A DNA stretch of 64,000 nucleotides from Mimachlamys varia (GCA_947623455.1 OX392527.1:46606401-46670400), one strand, 5' to 3'. Positions 1-13,071 are shown, counted from the first letter of the stretch. Translations and numbers: made by a program. The notes: a model not told the origin generated them from the sequence alone.

Positions 1-403
1 GTTCATGGCTTTATATACATTTCTAAAGCGTATGTAAAACAAGCCTATGCATGGTTCAAGGTGAGGAAAAGCATCAGACTTTTACTATGAACATCGGGGA
101 TTTCAATTATGTCCAAGTTGTAAAATTGAATCTAATGTTTTAATTTCATTTTCATGATGTAGCACAAAAGAACAGTTAATTCAAATGAAAACTGTTTTCC
201 TTTTGAATTTCAAAATTTAACATGTTGGAAATTTAACTGGAAAAACTTAGATATTAAGTTTGAATCACAGAGCTTCAAAGAAAAGATTCATCCATATATT
301 GTATAATTTAATACTTAAATATGTATTTGCATTAACCTGTAACTAATTAACTTTACGATTAACCGTAACCAGATCCTAATGTTCAAGCATGCATGACATG
401 ATA

Positions 404-706
404 AATATCTGGGGTAACGCTCTCTACACCCCTGGCATATGTCATGGCAAAACTGAAACCTGCATGACCAATCGCTATAGGCTCAAAAATGCCTGTCTTT
501 TGAAGATTACAATGGAGCTATAACCGATTTCAAAGCTTGTCAATTTTTAACGTTTAGTGACCACAAGATTCTTTTGATGTACAGGGTCGAACCGGTCTCT
601 TTGCCTCATCAACAAGGTGGCTCACACTGTAAGCCTTCAGTTCTACCATGACATATTCCAGGGGTGTAGAGAGAGTAGGTGAGTGTAACCCCTAGATATT
701 GAGGAC
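404..706. mobile_element. TIR element, copy A (about 300 bp)
   Basis: The left end reads TATCTGGGGTAACGCTCTC followed by TACACCCCTGGCATATGTCATG. The right end is its inverse: CATGACATATTCCAGGGGTG, then an AGAG-rich stretch and GTAACCCCTAGATATTGAGG. GCATGCATGA stands near both outer edges and may be a target duplication. There is no coding capacity, so it is a MITE-type element in the downstream intron of the CH-like gene. A second copy is at 10698-10905. Confidence 0.65.
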
Positions 707-781
707 GCATGCATGAATACTTTCTACTAATTTTAAGGTGTTACTTTCTGTTCATATCGTGACGAAATACTGTCAACTTAC

Positions 782-872
782 CTTGAGTGCCAAAGGAAAC
801 CTTGATTCCATTGTCACGCATATGGTTAATGGCAGCTTGGATGTAGTCTCCAGGCTCATCGCAACCTTTTAA
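782..872 (-). CDS. CH-like gene, coding exon 3
   Basis: Thirty codons plus one base, starting LKGCDEPGDYI and ending VSFGTQ. The acceptor is a long T run ending ttttag and the donor is gtaagttg. The frame continues the previous exon and leaves in phase 1 towards an exon outside the window. Confidence 0.6.
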
Positions 873-3800
873 CTAAAAAAAAAAAAAATTGATATAAATT
901 TTGCATAAAATAATTAGACTAGTCTTATATACAAATCAAACAGAAGATTGAAACATGTCAATTAATGACTTGAATATTTAATCCCTCAATCAATTATATG
1001 CAAGCGTAATACATTTTTTATTATTTCAACAAATTAGATTTATAGTTTGAGAACTATACAGAAATTATTTTCTTTTTATGTGGCAACCTTTTTTCAAATT
1101 GAAGGTAGAATGGCTGTAGCTGCACATAATTTCGCAGGTTCTGGTGGAGAGTTGAATACCCGAGATGACGGAGAAAAAAATGATACCCAGTCTATTGATT
1201 AACATTGTTAGCTTTAGTTGTGTAATCACAAGAAATGTGGTGTATAAGTGATGGCATGAGAGAGGAATAAAAATATCAGAGAATACCGAAACATCAATAA
1301 AACCATAGTCCAAACTCCAAATCAATTAAATAAGGGGCAAAATAGGAACAAAGGAAAGATTTACATGGTGACCTTGTAAAAGTACAAGAGAATTCGGCAA
1401 GGTGTTCCTGAAGAGTTCATCGGTAACACCTGCCATGTAAATCAAGGTCAGATCCAAGTACATTCATGTAAATGTCATGGCCTCAAAGTGGGAACTGAGG
1501 CAATATTCTCAATCACAACAAGCACTCATGGCATACTGATGAGCATATTCAAAAGTGTGAGGTTTGATCCAGAGTTGTAGTGTGTTGGAGTTTATCTATT
1601 GCCAAGTTACAAAAAAACAAAATAGGACAATTTACACATTTTGAGTTATGATATGACATATTAAATGGAAATAATTTTCAAAAGGGATCACTTCCTTATC
1701 TGAGAATGTCTGTGGAACATTATGTCAAATATTTGGCCATATTGTAGACACTGCATGTCAGCTCATACCAAATCAAAATGAATTTGATCAGCTCACGAAC
1801 TTGAAATCCCTGAATAATAACTCCATTTTATTCTGATATGGACAGGCAACAATCATTAATCTTTAATGAAATGTAACATGAATGCATTTGATAAAAAGAT
1901 TTTTCCAATGCTTAATCTGTAAATTACAATATCATTATACAGCAAGTATAATAATTAATTTGTACCTGGTACATAATTATGTTCTTTCATTTTCGATTTC
2001 AATAAATTACTTATCAGAGAAATAAAGTTGTTTTCAATGCTTTACAAATTCAATTCAAATCTGCTGATCAGCAGAAACGTTTGTTGGCAGTACATTTAGG
2101 CCAAGTTGTTGAAACTGGAAAACAGTTAACTTAACGAGAAGAAAATATAATGATTCAAAATATAATACGTGTTTTAAACATAAAAAAATTATCAATAAAA
2201 TTTCATTACAACAAATGTCCAAACAATTGTGAGAAAGAAAAAAAATCTTTTGAAAACATGTCAAAAACAAGACACTGAATTAACAGTTGACATTGATTTT
2301 GGAAAATTAAGCTAACAATTTTTTTTGAATGGTTAGGTTTTGGATCTGTCACAAATACCCAAGTTCCGATATTACACCTAATGCAATATTAATCACTACA
2401 GGTACAACACTAGCTACCTGCCGTCAATGAATACCTGGTCGTGGTTGGAATGGTATGCTATTGGAAGGGCGACATACTGATCACACATCCGATCTTTAAT
2501 CTACAAAGCCTAATTGACCAAAGTATGGTTAGATTCGCATGACTTTTTAGAATTTTATTTTTCTTTTCTTTTACGTTTTAAAATGTTCTTTTTATGTATC
2601 TGACATTTCCCAAAGAAGAAAATGTAACAAATGAACCATGTACATTCAAAGAGATCCCTATATACACTATACTCTATGGAAACCAAATTAGTGTTGTCTG
2701 AAAGTATCAATGGAAAACTATTGTAGTAAGCACATGTTTCTGTCCCTACATAGGTCTTACTTTAACAGTTTCAAAGTAGAGTCCATAAAATCATTTTATT
2801 TACCAAAAGAAAAGTCTTGCAAAACAGATTTATTCATACAAAAAGTTTCAACTTTACATCAATTAAGAGACATGTCGCAATAATTTTGTCTTTTTCATTA
2901 AAATGATCTTATTAAATTCTTTTTTTTTTGTGAATTAATTGTAATAAGCCACAGAAAAAAACAACAAGGATCCTTGGGGAAACAATACCGAACTAAACCA
3001 ATCATAAGCCCCGGACTCTGGTATAACGGTACTGAAGAAGAACAGGTTTCTCGCTGCAATACATACTCATTTATTTAGCTCCTTCCACATCATAATTAAA
3101 TTATGATTTCTGCTTATAAGTTTATATTCAACAGAAGGTATCATTAATAACTAAATTATGACACAAAGAGTTCTGTACATGTCATCAGACATTGTAAGCA
3201 GACCAGACTTTGTGTAGACTTTCTCCATGTTGACTTTCTGACAAGGCTTTGGAGCTAGAGTGGATGTTTGAATTTACATTGATGAATAAATGATGACTTC
3301 ATTTGCTCCCCTGGGTTACTGTAGTAATGTGTACACATGTACCACACACAGATCAATAATTATACCTGGTGAGCACTGGAGCACTATATAGAAGACCAAA
3401 AGAGTCTAGCTGCAATTTTCAATCATTGAATGTAAAACTCTGTACATTCATATACACATGTTTGTATTTATAGCTGTACAAGCAATCCTACATATTGGGA
3501 CTCAAAGGACTGCTGCACTACTCTCAGCCAACCATTAGTTTTAGAAGCCGACATTGATTGGAGCAAAGCAAATGAATCACAATATATATAGATCCATTAG
3601 TTTAATTGCAAATATACAAAATCTGAAACTGCATGCATGTTTCTTTTCCAATTTGCCTTTACCCTTCAGAGTTAATTAAGAGACACAATGACAAGGTCGG
3701 CTTTATGTGAAACATTTCATTATTCTCTAGGACTCTGGATTTTTCTGAAATTAGCATCTTGTGCACAGAAAATTATGGCCATTTAGCACATTATTATAGT

Positions 3801-6684
3801 CCACTTTAGCCCTCAATTTCACTCAATTTGGAAACTGACAAATCATATAGCATTCAAGTTGGAAATTTTCTGGCCATATCACCCGATATTTCACATTAAA
3901 CAAATGTGTTAAAGCTGCCATCTTTCAAACTCTCTGCCCTACCCTGTCTTCATAACCTCTTTCAGTCTTTCCAGTAAAAACATTACCATATACCGTAGCC
4001 GTATATTGTGATCCAGGTATTCACATCATCTATATTATAAATAGACAATTTGCCACTATGATCATGTCAGAAAACCAGTCTGTCCACCATTGCGACTTTG
4101 AAACATCTTTTTTAGGATGTCAAGTTAGCGCAGTAGTGGCAGCTTCAGGTATTTCATGCAAGGCGATTTGGTGCCATAGATTGGAGACTTCAGGAGTGAA
4201 AAGTTATAATAACTCACCTGTTGTTTGCGGACAAGTCCAGCGGTACTGTCCAGTTCATCAATCAGCTGGCACAACACTTTTCCTTGTTGTATTTCCCCAA
4301 TATCCCGCATTTCCTGGCCTGCATCACGAAGGATGCTATTGGCCCAACTCAAATACACCTACAATTTCAATAACAATGGTCATGTTATTATAGAGTTCAA
4401 TTTTATTACATGACTAACACAAGGCTGGTGTTTGAGCCAGAGGAAATGTGGGCTTGATTTAAAGCACCTTGGTCAGAAGGTGATATTGATAAAAAAACGA
4501 AGTTTACACCATCAATTTCAAATGAATATCTACTTGTACTGTGCTATATAATATACTCTCATGTACCATTTATTGTACAATAAAAGTGATACACATACCA
4601 TACAATTAAAAGATGTTAAAATAACAAAAACATACACTATTAACTAGATATAAATGTAAATAAGTAAAATAAAAAGTGAAAAACCTAAGCAAATAAAATC
4701 ACATAAAAAAGAAAAAGTTGCTTTAACAATTTGACTGCTGCTAGGTAAATAGTACGATATACTATCAAAAACTATCCATATCACATTGTATAGAAGTGTC
4801 ACTTGAACAATATCCAAATCTCTAAATGCAATATCTGGAAGACTAAAGATAATTTCAATTCGTTTATAACATAATTGATAATATATATAATGTGCCATTT
4901 ACAAACATCAACCATACAAATGTTGTGAGGTAATGGGTAGACGTAAAGACTGTGTTAGTTACAAATCAAACAGTACTATTCATACCTTTAGTTGTAACTG
5001 AACAAAATTTGCAAGATTATGTCTGGTAACATTGAAAACTTACAAAAGCTTTGTTTCAAATTTACCAATACAATTAAATATATAATAATAAAATAAACTT
5101 ATTCATCTTGGTAAAAAAAAGTTAAATTTAAAACTTCAGCACATTCATGTTACCTGTCAATAAAACTAACAGGTGATTAAGAATCATGCATATTAAAGTC
5201 AAAAACCAAGATGATCAAATTATCGTTCATGTTGAAAAAAAGGAAAAAAATAAAAAGGAAAAATATTTCCTCTTTAACATGAATTTATTCACTTTATCTT
5301 ATAAATGGTATATATTGGATTCAATATAAGTAATTCAAACAAGTCCATTTACATTGTATAGGTGGATCATATAAACATGGGTAAAACATGAATATTAATT
5401 TTCAACAACTGGATAACAAACAGTGTTAATACTGAATGTGCTGGTAAAGGTGATTTCGGGATCAGACCTCACAGGAAAAAGTGCATGCATTGACCTTTTT
5501 TTCAACAGTGACATTTTTACCTTACGTCGTCCCATTTTGGTGTATTTCCTTTTGCTTTGGTAGTACATCACATTTTTTCTGATTGTAAGAAAATCTCCAT
5601 TAAATCTTGTATCACTTTACTGTGTTAATGGCAACTTTAACAGACATGTATAAACTTATAGCCTTCAGTGGTCAAGCGGTCAAGAATAAATCGGCAGGTA
5701 CAAGATGGTCAGCAGTCAGACAGAAGGATTAGAATAGCTTATAATTAAGAGGCTTGCCTCTTGAGGCATGACACTCATCAGTGGATAACAATGAGTAAGC
5801 CTCCACTTGATTTCACACATTGACACCTTAATGGGGAAAATCCTATACATTAGTCAACAAGCAGAACTAATTGAGGAATTTAATTACTGTAGTGTGGATT
5901 GTCAAAACTGTAAAGGCTATAGACGTCTTTAAAACTTGCAGTTAATGTTGACAAAATACCTTCATCAGAACTTTAAAAGGTAGACTAGTAAGAAATGCAC
6001 TATGATATTATTTTTTTTTCATTTCCTTTGAGAATATCATTTATAAAACAACTAAAATGTTTGACTGCACAGTCTTATAAAATGGAAATTCAGTGATCTT
6101 ATGAAATACATGTATGCTTATAATATTTGTTTTGGTATTTTTTACTTTCTCTTTTATTCACTTCATTTAAAAAACTCTAAAACACATTTGAGATTTTAAT
6201 AAAAGAAATGGGGAAAAATCCTTAAATTGATATGACATTTGCAATGCAATATTTGCAAGGAAAATGACAGATAAACTTTTTTTTCTTAAAAGAATATGCA
6301 ATGATGCAAACAAAACCAGAAATAATTTTAAGAAAACAAATTAAATTAACCATAGAAAATCCGCTTTATTTTTTTCATTTGAATGACTGAACATAAATAC
6401 AAATTATTTAAAGTAAATAAATTATGTTATTAATTTAATTTTGTTTTCACACCACTATTCGTTGGACAAACAGTCAAATCATGCGAGATCTAAATAGGCC
6501 TATCCAGTACCCAATAAACCTATAATGGGCTCAAGGAGCGCCTATGATATCCCTGTCTGCACCGTAGCAACAAGTTTCAACTTGAATTTGGAGCACCGTT
6601 TTCTATTTTCTTCAATAAAAGTAAAAATATGCATTGAAAGTGTTTATCAACGGAATGCCAATAACTTACCTGGAGAACTGACAT
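782..6684 (-). CDS. Calponin-homology-like protein, N-terminal part of a spliced gene (partial)
   Basis: Three coding exons (6684-6670, 4358-4218, 872-782) join in frame through GT-AG introns and give an 82-residue N-terminus. It starts MSVLQVYLSWANSIL, continues with a GKVLCQLIDEL helix, and ends near AAINHMRDNGIKVSFGTQ. The W-x-N-x-x-L opening, the D-x-GKVLCQLI helix and the later GIKV segment resemble the first helices of a calponin-homology domain, as in navigator- or dixin-type proteins, which usually bind actin or microtubules. I cannot name the orthologue. The chosen start is the only ATG in the short first exon and lies just downstream of a promoter-like block. The last visible exon ends in phase 1, so the gene continues beyond position 1. 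The fold assignment is an inference from pattern; the splicing is read directly. Confidence 0.6.
1100..1565. repeat. Dispersed repeat, copy 1
   Basis: This stretch shares a scattered but colinear series of blocks with 10060-10965, including AGGGGCAAAATA, GAACAAAGG, GGTGTTCC and GCATACTGATGAGCAT. It lies in an intron of the CH-like gene. The family is unknown. Confidence 0.5.
1566..4217. other. Intron of the CH-like gene, rest of the sequence
   Basis: AT-rich intronic sequence. I see no convincing exon, RNA gene or clear element between copy 1 of the dispersed repeat and coding exon 2. Confidence 0.5.
4218..4358 (-). CDS. CH-like gene, coding exon 2
   Basis: There are 47 codons between acceptor attgtag and donor gtgagtta, in phase 0 at both ends. 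It begins VYLSWANSILRDAG and contains GKVLCQLIDELDS, the most CH-like part of the protein. Confidence 0.65.
4359..6669. other. First intron of the CH-like gene
   Basis: A 2.3-kb AT-rich intron with donor gtaagtta next to the five-codon first exon. Only homopolymer-rich and AT-rich sequence is visible in it. Confidence 0.5.
6670..6684 (-). CDS. CH-like gene, coding exon 1 (start codon)
   Basis: Five codons, MSVLQ, followed directly by the donor gtaagtta. The 5' UTR extends upstream towards about 6780. Phase 0 at the junction fits the next exon exactly. Confidence 0.6.
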
Positions 6685-6729
6685 CGCTTGTGTGACTTTT
6701 ATCCCTATTTACAGCTCTTCATCCTCCTT

Positions 6730-6790
6730 TTCGCGAAAGTGAAAGTGTTAGTGACGTGAAAGTGTCTCACTTGACCGCCATTTGTAAATA
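6730..6790 (-). promoter_or_regulatory. Probable core promoter of the CH-like gene, with ISRE-like and YY1-like sites
   Basis: Immediately upstream of the first coding exon is a GC-richer block. It contains GAAAGTGAAAG at 6735-6745, which fits the interferon-response pattern GAAANNGAAA, and AAATGGCGGTC (minus strand, about 6774-6784), which resembles a YY1 site near many animal start sites. No TATA box is evident. Motif matches of this size can occur by chance. Confidence 0.4.
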
Positions 6791-6799
6791 ATAGGCGAG

Positions 6800-8380
6800 G
6801 ATAGGGTGAGTACGCTTGCGCAATTTGTCATCACTTGTGTATTTCCAGTTCCGGTTTGGAAGGCTTCAGATCACATCAATGAAACTGACTTCGCGCGGTT
6901 GTCTGCTAATTGAAAATCCTTTAAGAAATAAAGTTCATTTGGGTTACACTTAATTCTTTTGTAAGATAAGTGGATTTTAAAGATTAATGGTTAGCTGTAG
7001 TAGGTAAATATCCGCACACCAGACCGATGTTCAAAGGTAGCTGTGTTGATTTTTGATTTTTTTTTTGTTTAAGCATGGTTAGCTTACAGACATGTTTTCG
7101 TTTAAATTTGCTGATTGTTTCCTTTTAATGTATTTTTGAAACGTTAAAACGAACGGTCAATGGTTGTCAAACTTGAATCGCGTGTATCAGCTTTAATGCA
7201 TTTTATAGTTTCCATAAGTCTGTTGTGACATAATGCCTGAAGTAAGAAAAATCAACAAGTTGAAAACACATCCTCGTGCTGGCAGCCTCATGTAGTATAG
7301 ATCTAGATGGCTCAACAGACTCGAGAGCTCGAGGTACGATACAAAGACTCGATATATATATAGAATGAATTCGAAGTAATTTAAGTAGACATTGAAAGAA
7401 TTGATTTCACTTGACACATCAGCAATGAAATTAATAACCAGATATCTTACTGACCTTGTAATCGGTAATCAATTTCATTTAGATGTCACTCGTTTCTAGT
7501 GTTTACTATATAGTACCACACAATGATGACACAATTTATCTTCAACACGAAGAAGTTGGTCATTAATTTGTAGTTCCAGCCTCTTTAACATTCGAGTTTT
7601 TGGTATAATTCACTATTGTAAAAATCCATTTGAATATCACTTTATATGCTGTTACTTTGTGTGAAAATGCAACTGTTCAAAAAAAAAAAAACCCATCAGG
7701 CAGCCTTTGTCCAAACAGCAAACTGATCGTCCATGCAGAATCCTGAATTCGCCCGTTTAAAAAATCACGTCCAAGCAGTCATGATCTTGTAGTGTAGGCA
7801 TTGACCTACTAATGTAGATTATTATAAAAAGTGTCGATCGGAATATTTTATAAAGTCGATAACATCAATGGTCTAAAACTGTTCCAATAAAAATGAGACA
7901 TTAATTTTAATTAGAAGTTATATTCAAGCATGTAGGCCGATTTTGAATGGATTTTGAATCCACTGATGTGCCAGAATATGACCTAATTGTATGATCTAAA
8001 TGAAATATATTAATTTTGATAAATGAAGCATGTTCATGTGAGAAATATAATACCGCTGAGGTATATTGGTTCTTCATTATACTTACTGTAGTTTGTTAAT
8101 AATGCGTGACCTGGACAATGTTTAACACATAATTAAGCCTTGTTTTGTGTATATACTATATTGATTGGAAATATGTAAAGCTGTCATTTGAAATTCCATT
8201 CCATTTGCTTCATCCAATATATAACACAAAAGTACATTGTAGAATTAATAATATTGTGTATCTCCCTCTATTTATGCGCCTCTTGAACTTAAAGAAATAT
8301 GCCCATCAACCTAAGCCACACCGTATTTTTTTGTCGACCCTTCATATATGAAATTTGATAGCTATAGTGTACTTACATAA
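6800..8380. other. Intergenic stretch upstream of the CH-like gene
   Basis: No open frame resembling a gene, no RNA gene and no clear repeat structure was recognised here. Confidence 0.45.
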
Positions 8381-8384
8381 ATAA

Positions 8385-8590
8385 TATACAACATTTGATA
8401 TGGCGCCCTATCTAGCTAACACAAGCCACTCTGAAGCGCTTTACAGTTCATAGATATACACTTCTCATACAATCAATACAATTAACACATACAGTTCTAT
8501 CATATACAATTTTGAGGAGTTTGCAGGAGCTGCCTTATCAGGCGGTAACTACTTGTCCTATACCACCTGGCTAATATCTCCATATATATG
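8385..8590 (-). repeat. SINE, copy 1 (reverse orientation)
   Basis: Read on the minus strand it starts GATATTAGCCAGGTGGTATA and runs through GCAGCTCCTGC and a GAACTCC-like box. It ends with a tail carrying AAAGCGCTT, CTAGATAGGGCGC and an AT-rich end. The same sequence lies in the opposite orientation at 57862-58075. The tRNA-like head and the conserved GCGCTATAT tail fit a polymerase III-derived SINE with a widely shared 3' tail. Confidence 0.65.
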
Positions 8591-9520
8591 TGTGTGTATG
8601 TATGTGTGTGTTCTGGAGATGTATTGTGTTCTGTTTGTAGTGGAACCGTGTTTTCAACGACTGGCAGAAGTCATTTTACAAAGAGTTATAAACGTACGCA
8701 TATTATTCATGAACACCAAAAATCTTGTTCTGATGTCAGTTTTGTTTTTAATCTTAATTAATATAAGGCTCCAATTTTCTCTATTTACGCACCCTAAGTT
8801 GAGTGCGATTACATTGTAGGGTAAGCATGCGGATTGTTATATTATATACAATTGTACTTTCTACCTGTGGTTACTTTTGATTAAAATCTAAGATAATACA
8901 TACAACATTGTCAACATGTATGCCTTCTGCAGTAAAAACTTACCATTTTTACATTAAACACATTACAATGTATTCCCATATCGTATTCAGGAGTATTTCC
9001 ATACACAATGTTCATATTGTGTATTGGACTGGAATAATTGGACTAAGATTACTTATTACTTACTGAATAAATGCATACCTACAAAAGCTTAAATGTTTAG
9101 TAACATTTTAAGATAGAGCTTCATGGTAAGTTCTCCTAAACTTTATTATATAACTTGTGCAGACCCTGATCAGTACTTTACATACCAGGTATAAAATCAT
9201 TATTTATTTTCAGAGTATTCCCTTCTTGTTTGAAGTAATATTTTGTATAATTTACTTGAATGGTTTTAATAGTAAGTATTTGTAATAAATCTTCTAATAA
9301 GAGAAGATCCCATAGTCCTTCACCAGTTACCTCCCTTCCGTTACATTGTACATTGGCACAATAACAAAGATGGGCTCGGGATAAGTTAATTATTACAAAT
9401 TTTCACAACATTCTCCCGCCATGCATTTACAGTTACACGACAAACAACGTTGACAGGGATACACACAAAGTAGCGAGCACACGACATAAACAATAGCATT
9501 CAAAACCTATAGCTATTTTT

Positions 9521-9694
9521 GGTTTTGATGAAGTGATGTATGCATGTCTAAAACGGTAGAGTTATGGTTTGCCGAAAAATCTGAGTTGCCAAGCAAAAAA
9601 GCTCTAAATGGTTTTGATGAAGTGATGTATGCATGTCTAAAACGGTAGAGTTATGGTTTGCCGAAAAATTTGAGTTGCCAAGCAAAAAAGCTCT
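9521..9694. repeat. Two-copy tandem duplication, 89-bp period
   Basis: A segment starting GGTTTTGATGAAGTGATG and ending AGCAAAAAAGCTCT occurs at 9521-9605 and again at 9610-9694, nearly without change. This points to a recent duplication. An open frame across it is a by-product of the repeat. Confidence 0.8.
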
Positions 9695-10059
9695 TTTACC
9701 ACTATACCGCAGGCATTCATTTTTAAAACAAACTACGTCTTTCATTGGCAAAAAAAAAGGTTGGCATTCAATGAAAAAATGAAAAGGCATTCTCACATGA
9801 ATGGCCTCAGATGCAAATTGGACTTGCATCAATCTTAACTGTAACTAATAGTACGCCATACAATTGCAAGTTTCAGGGAACTACACTAATGTCTCATCAG
9901 TTTAGTATATTGTTACGTATTATATTCAACTTACGTTCTCTTAAACTAAATAGGAAGGGGTGCATGGTTGTACATTTGGAGCGAGACAGTTTTTAAACAA
10001 ATTTCAATTGAATATTATTTCATTTCTTTTTTTTTCAATATATACCAAACGAAACAATA

Positions 10060-10965
10060 CATCATTTTTGAAATTGGACGTGGAACAAGATTTGCAACTT
10101 CAACAAGTAGATTCATCTCCGGTGAAGAGACACCACACAGAGAATACTGACGCATCAACAAAACCATAATCCGAACTCAATATCGATTAAACAAAGGGGC
10201 AAAATATGAACAAAGGATATATATTTACAAGAGACAGCACAAGACCATAAGACCAGGTGTTCCGGAGGGTTCTAGGCCACGTCCGAGTGAGTGCAACGTC
10301 CTCAAAGGAAGGGCTAAGGCATCAACAGTGTTCAAGGTATAAAGAACAGAAAAGAAACTCGATAATCCCTGTTACTTCTATGGAGTGTACATGCCATTAT
10401 TTCGCAAAAGTGGATAACAAGAGAAAGTTTATACAATCCGCATGAACTTGTGCATCTTCATATAAAGTTATCTACGTGTTCGATGATTTGAAGATTTTTT
10501 AAAAACTAAACTTTTAGCATTTTCAGGCCAGCTTCCATTATTATATTCTAGTTGGTTCCATGCTGTATCAGTTCCGCTTCAGTGTCCCGCCTCAATCTAT
10601 GGCACCCCATTTAAATCTAGTTATAGCTTACATCCAAGTAAATGTCACTTCCTAAAAGTGAGAGCTTAGGTATCTTTTCAGACACAACATCATATCCATC
10701 CTCAATATCCTGGGGTTATGATCACTACGCTCTCTCCACCCCTGGAATGTGTCATGACATTACGATAAAAATTGACAGGATATGTTCAAAGGACAGCTTA
10801 GCGATTGGTCAGTTTTTTTACTTGAGCGTGCCTTCAGTTTTGCCGTGACATATTCCAGGGGTGTAGAGAGCGTAGGTGATTGTAACCCCTTGATATCGAG
10901 GATGCAACATAGCATACTGATGAGCATACTTAAAAACGTGCACTTTCATATCGCACAATGATACA
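10060..10965. repeat. Dispersed repeat, copy 2, interrupted by a TIR element
   Basis: Colinear with 1100-1565: AGGGGCAAAATA, GAACAAAGG, GGTGTTCC and GCATACTGATGAGCAT recur in the same order. Between the last two blocks it carries the TIR element at 10698-10905, which copy 1 lacks. Confidence 0.5.
10698..10905. mobile_element. TIR element, copy B (about 210 bp)
   Basis: The ends are inverse matches over roughly 60 bp: ATCCTCAATATCCTGGGG and CTACGCTCTC on the left, CCCCTTGATATCGAGGATGC and GAGAGCGTAG on the right. ACAACAT on the left and GCAACAT on the right may be the duplicated target. It is shorter than copy A, has no coding capacity, and is a MITE. Confidence 0.7.
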
Positions 10966-10969
10966 GAAG

Positions 10970-13070
10970 GTTTCATATCATAATACATGATGGCCCATAA
11001 ACTTGCCTATCGTCCTCATCAACCCGCATATCTCGAATCATTGTGTTTGTAGTTTGTTGGTCAGTAGTCAACATCTTTCACGAATATCTCGCTATCTAGT
11101 GTAAGCCCTAGAATATCGAATCAACTGCGATGTGCAAACCTGCATGTTTGAGAAGCGGGGATGTTACTACCGAAAAAGGAGAAAGCAGCTGATGCAGAAG
11201 AGTGTGTCGTGTCGTTGATTTCAAGTTCAAAAAATAAATACGGCCGATGTCATCGGCAAACTTTTTTTTCTTATCTGAGAGTGAAATTAGAATATTTGGC
11301 AAAGTTTTTGTTACCTGTCCTGATAAGCTCCTCAATAATTTCAGCATCGTATGGAACGGACTCGCTCCATCTTCCCGCACACCCAGCAAAGCTGTAATTC
11401 ATTCACTTAAGGATATAGATAGGGGGCGAACAACTTTTTTTTTGTTTTTTTTTTGTTTTAATTTTGTTTTGTTTTGCAAAATTGATTACTTACAAATATT
11501 TTACATCATATAACAAAAAAAAATTTCAAAATTATGTTCATAAATGTGTCAATTACTGTGAATTAACATTGAACTCGAAACATACAGGTCAGCACGTGGT
11601 ACTGGTTACAAAATAAACAGACTCCCATACAGTGGCGTGGTCAGTTATATAGTCATTAGCACTGTGCTACATAGTCTTCGAAGCTGTGGTCAGTCTTTGA
11701 TGTAATATTTATGGCCCTGTATCCCTACTACTACAGGAACCATAGCTCATGACCCTGTTATTATATAGGAGGAGCTTATCGTGTGGCCCGTCTGACATTT
11801 CCGCAGGAAAGGGGCATTTCAATGAGAAATCTTTTAATATTCATTAATTTCTCAGATATTTGAACCAATAAATGCTCAGTGTTTTCGGAGGACAGCTTGA
11901 TGGATACATGTCTAGTCATGATTAATGGTTTGGTAGGCAGAATCGGCCAGATTATTGTTAAAACCAGAGGTATCCGATTTCAAAGAGAGGAAAAGGTCTT
12001 TAGAGCACTTTCATATATTCAACAAGTTGTCAACTTCAAACAGCCATAACTTTAGCATCTATGAACCAATTTGTTCCAAATGTTGCAGGATTGATGGGAA
12101 AGACCATGTCAACAATAATCTGCCTCAGTTTTTGAAGAATTTAGCTACAACATGTTTTATAACCAATTAAGTGAATTTGGGAATACAAATCCCACCCAGA
12201 GACCATAAAACCGAAATCACTTCAATTGTAGAACATATAAGAAACATCTGAGGCACGTTTTTGTAGATGACCTTTCTGTCCGTCAGTAGGAAAAGTATTG
12301 TCAGTTTTTGTAAGAAAAATTGAAAAAAGATCCAAATTCAAAATTGTCCGCCATTTTTTATATTATATACTATATATACTTTATATTATGTAATTGTGAA
12401 TTACGCTAACACTATAATTATACCTTCACTTTATAGAAAAGCTAATAACCTTTCCAATGATATATGATACATGTATGTTATTAAATGTATATCCAAATTA
12501 TTAAGCAAAACATCTGAAGACACTGTGTCCCCTATCTATATCCTGAAACTATATCTTCCCCAGTGTATTTTATCTTGTCTTCTGTTTTGTTTTTTCCACA
12601 AAAGTTCCAGAAAAGTTATAACCATATATATGCATGGTCGTCTACATTAAAATGAAGAAGGCGTTCTTTCAGTGTGGTTTGAGATATAATATTGTACAGA
12701 GTTGAAAAGTCAAATGTTCTGATTGACGGTACCTTTTTAAAGAGGAACTGCGTGCAGCTTCGGTATCCAATATAGACGAGGTAAGTCAGTAACTTTCCCA
12801 TTGACTGGGATTTGGAATGCTTCTGATACAGATGCATAATTGGATAATATTCCAACTATGCACCTGTTGGTTAGATTCAGTATAATAGATACAGTATGCC
12901 GAAAAACAGCTGTTTCGTCCTTCTAGTTCTTGTCAGTGGTGCTAAGGGCTGAAAGGAGGGAATCGAAGTTCTAAAAGTACGTTAGCAGCAGAATGGTCTG
13001 CTTAGACAGGTCAAGGTGTAAGTAAGGTTACCTTGGTTAACAAACAAGCCTCGTTCTTTTTTGTAAACAT
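10970..13070. other. Intergenic stretch, no gene recognised
   Basis: It holds a T-rich run near 11430-11480, and at 12885-12935 a motif TGTTTCGTCCTTCTAG that recurs near 27615. An open frame at 11108-11389 matches no family I know and has an overlapping open frame on the other strand, so I do not call a gene. Confidence 0.4.
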
Positions 13071-13071
13071 T

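Noticed and set aside
11108..11389. Minus-strand frame of 93 codons
   Set aside because: No family resemblance, no splice or start context, and an overlapping plus-strand frame of similar length.
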